Shown here piece after piece: positions 38,706-51,275 of a stretch of DNA of 64,000 nt. Source of the stretch: Ridgeia piscesae (taxonomy: Eukaryota > Annelida > Polychaeta > Sabellida > Siboglinidae); assembly GCA_025642075.2 (NCBI GenBank), contig JAODUO010001095.1, positions 156,001 through 220,000 of the forward strand. The letters are read 5' to 3'. Below the pieces are notes generated by a model. That model saw only the letters and a program-made list of their open reading frames with translations. It was not told the DNA's origin and did no database searches. The position numbers were made by a program, and so were the translations under genes. The stretch's first letter is position 1. Every line of letters starts with the position of its first letter.

Positions 38706-41532
38706 GTATATTGTTAGGACGAGACTATTCGCAGAGCAGCTTTGCGAATAAGGTCACATTCGCCACTATTCGCAGAGCAGTGACGTCACTATTCTGCGAA
38801 TTAGGGAACCAGTGCCACTATTCGCAGAGCAAATTTGCAAAAGATTTGTGGTATTGTGACAGTGAGAGCAGATTTGCAATGGCCAATGCGTGCATGTTGT
38901 TATAATAATAATAAACTTTTAAGACATTAATATCTAAGGTAAAACTGTTTAGTAGTGTTGATAATAGTAGCTAACACCAATAAGAAATAAATATAATAAA
39001 AGTACAATTAAAATAAAACATTTAGCCAAACCATTGTTGTACGGATTTGAACTAGAGACAATTAAATCAAATCAATGGTGGCATTGTTGTAATTTATATT
39101 ATGCATTAATGTAGTCTAAGAAATATATGTATTATTATATATGTATGTATATAAAATATGCATATAACTGATATAAGCAATTGCAATATATATATCCCAA
39201 ACAATGGGATGACTGTGACCAGCAGGAATACTACGGACAACGACAACACGACAACAGGTCATACGCAACAGAAGACCTATGGTGAAACTGTCAATCCGAA
39301 CACTAACACTTTTACGACCCTTAAACACATTGGTCTCAATGCTAAAGGTTTCAAGCAGTCTTCGTTATATATCGCTGAACTACTGTCGGATGCTGATACT
39401 ATTAGTATTAGTGAGACTTAATTGGCCAGACCAGGAGAACTGTGCATTATCAAGCCTACACTTTTGAATACGCCAGCCCTAAATGTTCTTAACAATGAAG
39501 TCATCGTGATATACGCAAAGTCTGGCATGACAACAAAAGATCCCTGCTGTGTTGGCAGACCGTATGGTGGTGTCGCTGTGGCATGTAAACAGAGAAAGAA
39601 CATACAATACACTGAATTGGATATTATGAGCGACAGGATTATTGGCGTAAAAGTCTGCAACAACTCAGAGTCTCAGATATTGTTGAAATCGTATTATGTG
39701 TCTATATGCCATTTTACAACGGGGAGGCTCACCAGACTGACTGCTTTGCTGAAACAATTGACGTGTTACAGAGTGTGATAGAACAATTTGGAGCCATATG
39801 CCCGCTACACATAATTGGTGATTTCAATGCTCAATTACCCAAACGACGTCTGTTACATAGACGTTGGTACAGGTTACCCGGATTTAACACACACTCGAGT
39901 ATACTCTATGATTTTATAAATGACAATGATTTATGTGTCGCTGACTTCACCGATTCTCCAACACGTACAATATACATATTTCCGGATTCGACAGCTACTT
40001 ATACATGGATAGATCACTGCCTGATAACATCTCAGCACATTGTCAGCTGCAACATTATACCGCGACATGCTTATAACGTAAGCGATCAATTGCCCCTCTG
40101 CCTACAGACCAGAGTTCTCAGTGAACAGTGTCAACCTGCAGTGTTATCAACTGATGTCCCGTACGGTGTGCCACGCAGATGGGACAACCTAGAGTGTACC
40201 AACGCATATCGCGATATCCTCCACAGCAAGCTATCAACTATGCATATCCTGACGTGTGATGCGAACGATGACAGTGATGCCATACAGGAGCACATTGACT
40301 GTTATGTTGAGCAACTGAACGATGCTATGCACGACGCTGTGACACAAGCAGGAATCAAACAGAAACACTGCAACAAACCAAAAACATATTGGTGCCCTGA
40401 ATTCAGCCACCTACGAGACCGTAAACGGTTCTGGTGGCGACTTTGGAATGACAATGATAGACCTCGTGCTGGGGCCGTGTTTCGACGTAGAACTAGGCAG
40501 TGCGTAGATCGCTAGGTGAACAATAAATACCAGAAACTTAATGTTATGGTAAAGAACAGGAAACTCTCTGCATTCTGGAATGTAATCAAACAGCAAAGAA
40601 TTACAAAAGTTAAATCATCTCTATGTGCCACAGATTTTGGTGAATTCTATGGTGATGTTATGCAAGCTTTACCAGAATATGTACTATTGAACAAAACCAT
40701 GAAAAACATGGTAGAGCAATATTATAATGATAATTGTTATTTGGTGGGCACACATGAGGTAAATCAGGATCAAGTCGACATGCTTATATCTAATCTTCGT
40801 AAAACTAAATCACCGGGACTCGATGGTATAACTGCTGAACATCTTATTTATGGCAAATCCTCGTTACTGTGTTCACTGCTTGCGTCACTATACACAGTTA
40901 TACTATCTATATTTCAGCATTAATGCAGCAAAAATTTGCATGTTCGCAAAAGTCCACTGGCATTGCATAAAGTATGGCATTTGTAATTCATTTATTGTTT
41001 TTTGTTTGGTGGGTATGGAAATATATAAAAGCATGTACTATAATACGAATAATGCATGTACAAGCATTAGATGTTGTTAATCCCTTTAATATAATTCAGT
41101 GTATTTGACCCCATGTCTGGTAGGGGCTGTATCAACAACCCAGTAGATCCCTGGACACTTTTTACATACATGTTTTACCTTTGATATGACTGGTGTCTAT
41201 ATTATAAGTGACAATTAATAAAGATAGAACATAAATATTCTAGACAACCATAGAGTGAAAAATCATATACTTTACTGATATTGTCTGCTGTTTTCACAAC
41301 ATTTTGCAGTCAAACATTTATTAAAAAAAAGGCTGTAATATTCTAGTTACAGTATTTTCCAATTTTGTCAGCTTTTTATAACCGGGGGATATGGACTCCC
41401 GGTCCATTTTCTAGGGGGTCCATATTCTATCTGACGCCACATCCGGGACCAGCCCTTTCAAGTAAAAATGTATATCATGGTAAATTTGATATTATATTAA
41501 ACACAAATAAGAAATACTATATACAGTGTATG

Positions 41533-41593
<61 letters not shown>

Positions 41594-44500
41594 TATATAT
41601 ATAAGTTTTATGAATTGTTTTTTTTTTATAATATTAAGACAATTATGCAAAGATAAATAATTTAAGTAAATTAAAAAGTAAAACATTAGAATTATTTCAT
41701 TATAATTTATTATAATAAAAATAAATTAGTTAAACAAATTGAAATTCATAAAATACATGATAAAAAGAGTGTTATACAGGACAGTTCCTCAGTGGAAGTA
41801 CTTACTTACTTACTTATGCCTGATTGCTCGCTGGGAGCATAGGCCATCGACCAAGGAACGCCACCGTTTTCTGTCCGTGGCCATCTTCTCCATTTCTCTC
41901 CTGGTGTATCCCATCTCCTTCGTTTCTTTTTCCGTGTCTCTTTGCCAGGTGTTTCGTGGCCTACCTCTTCGTCTCTTCCCTGGGGGGTTCCATGTGATGG
42001 CTTGACGGGTGATGGTGTTTGGTGGTTTCCTGAGTGTATGTCCTATCCACCTCCATTTTCTCTTCTTTATTTCATTTTCTATGGGTAGTTGCTTGGTCAT
42101 TTTCCAGAGTGTAGTGTTGGATATCTTGTCTGTCCACTTCAGGTGTAGGATTCTACGCAGGCATTTGTTGATGAAGGTCTGTATTCTTTTTAGTGTCTTC
42201 TGTGTACTTCGCCTGTCTCCGATCCATAGAGTAAAACTGCCTTGACATTTGAATTGAATATTCTCAGTTTGGTGTTAGTTTTAATTTGTTTTGCTCTCCA
42301 AATTTTCTCAACATGATGAATGCAACTCTTGCTTTCTGTATCCTTGCTTTGACGTCTTCTGCTGTGCCTCCATGTTTGTTGATTGTACTGCCCAGGTATG
42401 TGAATGAGTCTGTCTCTTCCAGTGGCTCTCCGTTCATTGTAATGGGGTTGTTGTTCTTTGTGTTGGCTTTCATAATCCTTGTCTTGCTTCTGTTGATGTT
42501 GAGTCCTAGCTGTGTTGACACTGTGTTTAGTAGCTCTGTTTTTTCCTGCATTTGTTGATGGCTGTGTGAGAGGAGAGCGAGGTCATCCGCAAAGTCCAGG
42601 TCCTCCAACTGGCTCCAAGGTGTCCACTGGATCCCATTTCTTCTATATTTTGTGTAGTCTTTTTCATGATCCAGTCTATGGCGAGCAGGAATAAGAATGG
42701 TGACAGAAGACATCCTTGCCTCACTCCTGTCTTCACCATGAAGGAGTCTGTAAGTTGTCCTGCATGAATGACTCTGCATGCCATATCTTCGTAACTATTT
42801 CTTATCAGAGATATAAGTTTATTCGGTATCCCATAGTGCTGTAGAAGCTTCCACAGTGTATCTCTGTCGAGGCTATCAAATGCCTTCTCGTAGTCTACAA
42901 AGTTTATGTACAGGGATGAGTCCCATTCCATGGATTGTTCAACAATGATTCGCAGTGTTGCTATTTGGTCGGTGCATGATCTGTCTTTGCGGAAGCCAGC
43001 TTGGTGGTCTCTGAGCTTGGCATCCACCCCTGTCTTCAGTCTGTCCAAGATGACTCTGTTGAGGACCTTTCCGGGTACTGATAAGAACATTATCCCTCTG
43101 TAGTTATTACAATCTTGCATATCTCCTTTCTTTGGGAGCTTCATGAGGTATCCTTCTTTCCATTCAGTTGGTATTTCTTCTTGCTCCCATATCTTCCCCA
43201 ATAGATCATGCAGTATCTCTGTGGAGGTCTCTATGTCAGCCTTGATTGCCTCGGCAGGAATTTTGTCTGGGCCTGAAGCTTTCCCTCTCTTCATGTGATG
43301 GATGGCTTTCTCAATCTCTGCCTTACTTGGTCTTTCGCAGTTTATCTGGAGTACTTCTTCAGCTGGTGTGATGTCTGGAGAATTCTGGGGTGGTGGCCGG
43401 TTTAGCAGTTCTTCAAAATGTTCCCTCCATCTCTTCAACTGGTCTTCGTCACTGGTAAGTACATTGCCATTCTTATCTTTGATAGGTCTGTCTGTACGCT
43501 TGTACTTTCCTGCTAATTTTCTTGTTATTTCATATAGTTGTTTCATGTTTCCTTGGGCTGATGCATCCTCTGCTTCTTTGGCTAGGTCTTCAATGAAGTT
43601 TGCCTTGTCTGTTTTTACGCTGTTCTTGACTGCTCTGTTTGCCTCTGTGTACTCTTCCTGGGCTGTTGCTTTTGCTGCTCTCGTTCGGCTGTTGTTAATT
43701 GCACCTTTCTTTTCCTTCCTTACTTGCACTTTGTTGAGAGTGTCTGCAGAAATCCAGTCTTTTTGTTGGTATTTCTTCTTTCCCAGAACTTCGCTGCATG
43801 TGCTGGTCCACATCTCCTTGATCTGTTGCCATTGTGTGTCTATGTCCATGTTTCCTTCATCAAGAAGATCTTGTAGGGCTTCATATTTGTTTCTGACTGT
43901 AAGTCGGAAGGTCTCTGTTGTCAGCCTGTCCTTTAGGAAGTCCACATTGTACTGCGTTCTGGTGCTCCTCTTGACTTCTCTCTTCTTTAGCTTCATCTTC
44001 ATTCTGGCCAGCACTAGATGGTGGTCTGAGGCTGCATCTGCCCCTCTCTGCACTCTCACATCCTGCATTGATCTTCTGAACTTCCGTCCTATGCAGATAT
44101 GATCTATTTGATTTTCTGTTCTGTGGTCTGGTGATACCCAGGTTGCCTTATGAATCCTGCGATGCGGGAACACGCTGCCTCCGATGATCATGTTGTTAAA
44201 TGCACAAAAGTCAGCCAACATCTCGCCATTTTCATTCATTTTGCCAAGTCCCTGTCTGCCCATGACTTCTTCGTACCCGCTGTTGTCTGATCCAATTTTG
44301 GCGTTCAAATCTCCCATGAGTATTGTCATGTCCTTCTCTTTCAGTTTGTCACACAATGTTTGCAGTTTGTTGTAAAAGTCCTCCTTTGTTTCCTCATCCT
44401 TGTCGTTTGTGGGTGCGTAGCACTGGATGATGTTGAGCTTGATGTTTTCTTTCTTTGTTTTGAACGATGCATAGATGATCCTTGGTTCCGCCGCTTCCCA

Positions 44501-47500
44501 GCTAATGAGAGCATTCTGTGCCTCATGTGACAACATGAAGGCCACGCCTTCTGTGTGATGTGCGTCTTCCTCTTCATGCCCCGAGTACAGTATCATTTCT
44601 CCCATATTCAGTCTGACTTGCCCCGACTGTGTCCACCTCATTTCACATAGCCCTAATACTGTGATGTTGTAGGCCCGTCGTTCCCTTGCTATTTGGGCTG
44701 CTTTGTTTGCTTCGAACATGGTTCTCACGTTCCATGTTCCGATTTTTGATATTTTCTTGGAAGACAAGAAGGGTATCGGCGATGTAGCTTCCTTACGACT
44801 TTCACTGCATGGCGTCATACTCTCCCCAGGAGGCCCTCCCTCTCCCAAGTTCAGTAGAGTTCCTTTGGTCGATGTTTTCGTAACAATCTGTTTTTTACGG
44901 GAAAGGGTTGTTAGCCCTTTGCCCAACCCTCCTCTTTTCTCAGCCGGGCTTGGGACCGTCCATGGCAGAGTTAAGTGGAAGTAAGCCAGTTAAAATATGT
45001 GTCTTAATGATCGTCTTGAATCTAGTTAGAGTGTCTGATTCACGAATGTTTTCAAAAGGGTTTATCCAGACATTAAGAAAGCCCACCTGTCATCATAGCT
45101 TTATGTAGAGACCCGTCCACCCGTCATTTGGACGGGTAAAAACGAATATGGACGGGTAGAAATATGGTGGACGGGTAAAAAAATGAAGGAGCAAAAAAAG
45201 GTCTTCTAAAACCATAGATATTGTTAGTTATGCCTTGAAAGTGAGTGAAAATGGTGTAACGTGTGTTTGTAGTCCATTTCAGGTCATCAGATACATTTTA
45301 AAGTTTGTAAACTGGCTTTACAGTTAACATCCATGTGTCCACCAAAACATGTGTGACTGGCAATACTGTTATCCTGCATAAAGCCCTGCCTATCATAGCC
45401 CTCTAGGTTGTAGTGCTGAACTATGAGGAGAGGCAGATCAGCAGACCGGAACTTATGGTTCGGCTAGTACGGTATTATAAGATCTTGAACATATCCTGAT
45501 GCGAGTCACATCTTGGCTGAGAAGTGTGGAATTTCTAATTAATAAATTTGTAAAAACAATTGGTGTGGTGAATATAGAAATATATAGCAGGATGTATTAT
45601 AATATGAATTCAGGCAAAACATGTTTTAGTTGCTTTAATAGCAGCCAGCATGGTTGAATGCTCCCAGAGAAAGCGAGGTGGTGCTCACGCGAGTAGGTCT
45701 TCCAGGAAAGGCAAGTAGTGAAGTATAGCTGTAGAACTCTTTGAGCAGTGCTACGCACTGGATACTGCGCTTATCAGTTCATTATCTTGGAAAAAACTAT
45801 AATCCAATGCATACTTTCACATTTTCAGGGTGAACTGTTCCGTGAAGTACATGCAGATGATGTCATATGGACAATAGGTGAGTGACCCCTTTAAGTAACA
45901 ATGTCTCATACCAGCACTTACTACTTTTAGAGGAATGTTCCACCAGTTAATGTATGTATAGTTAAGTAGCCTTGAACAGAGTTTTCTCTCTGACAGTCAG
46001 GCCTGTGGTCAATTACATGACAATGTAATATATCTCTTGCAATATTATTATACTAATACTATTAATTACATTTTTATCAAACAAATGTTGTGGTATAATA
46101 TACAGTAGGCATAAATATGTACCACAAAATAGATCTATCATATGTTGTATTATGTACTAACATACACTGTTTTTGGATAGAACATGTTTTTTATTTTTTA
46201 TTTCAGGAATGAATGACAAAAGCAATGTCACTGACACTGAATTAGGTGGACTGTAATGTGTACAATTAAGCCACACTGGTGTCATGCTGCTTCATGGCCA
46301 GTTAATTGTTGGCACAGTTACAAATATATTAGAATGTCTTTCATGCGTGACTACCCCGGAAGGCCTAGTGGTGTGTGGACAAAGATAGTTGGCTTAAAAA
46401 ACAACTTCAAAGAACTAATGACTCACTAGCCATGCAGCTGACACACTGACCCAGTGGCTCCAGCTATGTAAACCCCCATCACTTGGTGGCTGTCATTCAT
46501 AGGGGGAGTGAGGATGCAATCATTAAACATGGTGAAACCTGTCGAATGTTTTCCTTGTACATAAGTAATCAGACTGCAAATAGTGCAATTCAAACTGACC
46601 TTTGAAATGTCCAATACAGTACAACATGCTTATTATGAACTACTTCTTGGTTAGCTAATGAGTTTGTTATATCCATGAATTCATTATGAACGTATATGTG
46701 ATTATCCACTAGAAGATATTTTGTTGTGTAATATTTCTTTAGATGACACACAAACAGTTACAAAATATACTTATTATGTATACGGGGTAGTTATAGTATA
46801 CCACTTAACCGTGTGCCAAAACATCCATGATGTGATGTACGTGTATATTGTACTAGCTTCTCATCCTCTCTCTACTATGTGCCAAAACATCCATGATGTG
46901 ATGTACGTGTATATTGTACTAGCTTCTCATCCTCTCTCTACTATGTGCCAAAACATCCATGATGTGATGTACGTGTATATTGTACTAGCTTCTCATCCTC
47001 TCTCTACTATGTGCCAAAACATCCATGATGTGATGTACGTGTATATTGTACTAGCTTCTCATCCTCTCTCTTCTATGTGCCAAAACATCCATGATGTGAT
47101 GTACGTGTATATTGTACTAGCTTCTCATCCTCTCTCTACTATGTGCCAAAACATCCATGATGTGATGTACGTGTATATTGTACTAGCTTCTCATCCTCTC
47201 TCTTCTATGTGCCAAAACATCCATGATGTGATGTACGTGTATATTGTACTAGCTTCTCATCCTCTCTCTACTATGTGCCAAAACATCCATGATGTGATGT
47301 ACGTGTATATTGTACTAGCTTCTCATCCTCTCCCTACTATGTGCCAAAACATCCATGATGTGATGTACGTGTATATTGTACTAGCTTCTCATCCTCTCCC
47401 TACTATGTGCCAAAACGTCCATGATGTGATGTACGTGTATATTGTACTAGCTTCTCATCCTCTCCCTACTATGTGCCAAAACGTCCATGATGTGATGTAC

Positions 47501-50500
47501 GTGTATATTGTACTAGCTTCTCATCCTCTCCCTACTATGTGCCAAAACGTCCATGATGTGATGTACGTGTATATTGTACTAGCTTCTCATCCTCTCCCTA
47601 CTATGTGCCAAAACGTCCATGATGTGATGTACGTGTATATTGTACTAGCTTCTCATCCTCTCTCTACTATGTGCCAAAACGTCCATGATGTGATGTACGT
47701 GTATATTGTACTAGCTTCTCATCCTCTCTCTACTATGTGCCAAAACGTCCATGATGTGATGTACGTGTATATTGTACTAGCTTCTCATCCTCTCCCTACT
47801 ATGTGCCAAAACGTCCATGATGTGATGTACGTGTATATTGTACTAGCTTCTCATCCTCTCCCTACTATGTGCCAAAACGTCCATGATGTGATGTACGTGT
47901 ATATTGTACTAGCTTCTCATCCTCTCTCTACTATGTGCCAAAACGTCCATGATGTGATGTACGTGTATATTGTACTAGCTTCTCGTCCTCTCTCTACTAT
48001 GTGCCAAAACGTCCATGATGTGATGTACGTGTATATTGTACTAGCTTCTCGTCCTCTCCCTACTATGTGCCAAAACATGCATGATGTGATGTACGTGTAT
48101 ATTGTACTAGCTTCTCGTCCTCTCCCTACTATGTGCCAAAACATGCATGATGTGATGTACGTGTATATTGTACTAGCTTCTCGTCCTCTCCCTACTATGT
48201 GCCAAAACATCCATGATGTGATGTACGTGTATATTGTACTAGCTTCTCGTCCTCTCCCTACTATGTGCCAAAACATCCATGATGTGATGTACGTGTATAT
48301 TGTACTAGCTTCTCGTCCTCTCCCTACTATGTGCCAAAACATCCATGATGTGATGTACGTGTATATTGTACTAGCTTCTCGTCCTCTCCCTACTATGTGC
48401 CAAAACATCCATGATGTGATGTACGTGTATATTGTACTAGCTTCTCGTCCTCTCTCTACTATGTGCCAAAACATCCATGATGTGATGTACGTGTATATTG
48501 TACTAGCTTCTCGTCCTCTCTCTACTATGTGCCAAAACATCCATGATGTGATGTACGTGTATATTGTACTAGCTTCTCGTCCTCTCTCTACTATGTGCCA
48601 AAACATCCATGATGTGATGTACGTGTATATTGTACTAGCTTCTCGTCCTCTCTCTACTATGTGCCAAAACATCCATGATGTGATGTACGTGTATATTGTA
48701 CTAGCTTCTCGTCCTCTCTCTACTATGTGCCAAAACATCCATGATGTGATGTACGTGTATATTGTACTAGCTTCTCGTCCTCTCTCTACTATGTGCCAAA
48801 ACATCCATGATGTGATGTACGTGTATATTGTACTAGCTTCTCGTCCTCTCTCTACTATGTGCCAAAACATCCATGATGTGATGTACGTGTATATTGTACT
48901 AGCTTCTCGTCCTCTCCCTACTATGTGCCAAAACATCCATGATGTGATGTACGTGTATATTGTACTAGCTTCTCGTCCTCTCTCTACTATGTGCCAAAAC
49001 ATCCATGATGTGATGTACGTGTATATTGTACTAGCTTCTCGTCCTCTCTCTACTATGTGCCAAAACATCCATGATGTGATGTACGTGTATATTGTACTAG
49101 CTTCTCGTCCTCTCTCTACTATGTGCCAAAACATCCATGATGTGATGTACGTGTATATTGTACTAGCTTCTCGTCCTCTCTCTACTATGTGCCAAAACAT
49201 CCATGATGTGATGTACGTGTATATTGTACTAGCTTCTCATCCTCTCTCTACTATGTGCCAAAACATCCATGATGTGATGTACGTGTATATTGTACTAGCT
49301 TCTCATCCTCTCTCTACTATGTGCCAAAACATCCATGATGTGATGTACGTGTATATTGTACTAGCTTCTCATCCTCTCTCTACTATGTGCCAAAACATCC
49401 ATGATGTGATGTACGTGTATATTGTACTAGCTTCTCATCCTCTCTCTACTATGTGCCAAAACATCCATGATGTGATGTACGTGTATATTGTACTAGCTTC
49501 TCATCCTCTCCCTACTATGTGCCAAAACATCCATGATGTGATGTACGTGTATATTGTACTAGCTTCTCATCCTCTCCCTACTATGTGCCAAAACATCCAT
49601 GATGTGATGTACGTGTATATTGTACTAGCTTCTCATCCTCTCTCTACTATGGCAGGCACAAGAGGGCGGCCAGCTGCATGGCGTGGGAGTAGGGGAGTAG
49701 GGGACTAGGGGGGTATGTTTCTGGACAAGAGCAGACAACATTATGTTGTAAGCACTGATCAGTTCATCAGCATCGCTGGCAGCGTAACTTTATGCAGAGA
49801 CCCGTCCACCTGTCATTTGGACGGGTAAAAACCGTTATGGACCGGTAGAAATATTGGTGGATGGGTAAAAAATGAAGGAGCAAAAAAAGGTGTTCCAAAA
49901 CCATAGATATTTTCAGTTATGCCTTAGAAGTGAGTGTAAATGGTTTCACATGTGTGTTTGTAGTCCATTTCAGGTCATCAGGCACCTTTTAAAGTTTGTA
50001 AACTGGCTTACCAGTTAACATTCATGTGTCCACCAAAACATGTATGACTAGCAATAATTTGATCCTGCATAAAGCCCTGGGCAGCAGCATTGTGAACCAA
50101 TGTTATAAACAGTGTTTACCCTGAGTAAAATTGTATGTGAGGTGGTAGGACGGGCTGAGTGAGCACAGGTGTGATGCGACACTGGATCTGGGGCATGGCC
50201 AACCAGAATTCTTTTAATTACCTTCAAAATGGTGCATTCTGTAGGGTGTTTTAATCTATTCACAGGGAAATAGAGAGGAAACAAATGCATAACTACAAGG
50301 TAGCAACATGTAAACATATTTATAGCAAGAAATAGCTATGAGGTGGCAAATGTGGCATATTAAAGCGAAGTGGCTTAGAAAAACAGCGAGGTGGCCCACC
50401 TCCCTCATCATATAGCAGGGGAAAGACTGATAAACTTGAAAAATATAGTTGTAAAGGAATTTTGGGTATATAAAACATTAAATTTGACATGCTACTACTG

Positions 50501-51224
50501 TATATGCTTTTCATAAAAATGGCATATGATTCACTATCTTCAAATATAAAATAATGGCTGTGAAAATGGTTCAAGTCTGTTGTGCTTGTACGATGACAGT
50601 AAGGTGAGTTTGTAGGGTGGGAGGTGCACATGGTGAATCAGATTCACTGATTGCTGTCAATGTATGTGTTGTGTATGTGGGCATTGTAGCATAGCCATAG
50701 TATTGAGTTCTGTGCATGGCTTACCAGCTACTCACAAATTTAACATATATTAAATAAGTAAATAAATAAATACAACTTACCTTGATTGACTAAGCATGTC
50801 TTTACAGAAGACAAGAAACTGCTCATGATCTGTCTGCCAAAATCTGACCGGACAACGGCCAGCTGTTGGAAGTGTCTGCTGGTCGGTCAGTATGAGCCTG
50901 ATCCCTGGACGTGGGAACGGATGCAGCAGAAACTGACTTTAGAACGCTTCCAGATTGAGGTGGGTTGCTATGTCAGTTGATAAATTATATATTTTATAAT
51001 GTAATTATGTTATTTAGGTAAAAGAAACATTGTGTGCATGTTTCACTGAAGAAGTCATTGAGATTAGTTGTTAGTCAAAACCATTTTGAGTCCTTTGAGT
51101 CATAGTTCCGACAGACTAACTGTAAGTCTTTTGGATCTATGGCTATAAGTCATAGCATCACTCTGCATGCACCGTTAACTGTCATATCTCAAAACCATTG
51201 AAAATCTGGTATTTTTATAAATAT

Positions 51225-51275
<51 letters not shown>

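Noticed and set aside
45650..45718. Short ATG frame MVECSQRKRGG with a GC-type donor after it
   Set aside because: It does not join exon 2 of NUDCD2 in frame, and exon 1 already joins perfectly.
46721..49708. 995-codon frame
   Set aside because: Translation of the 66 bp array within NUDCD2 intron 2; the opposite strand is also open.
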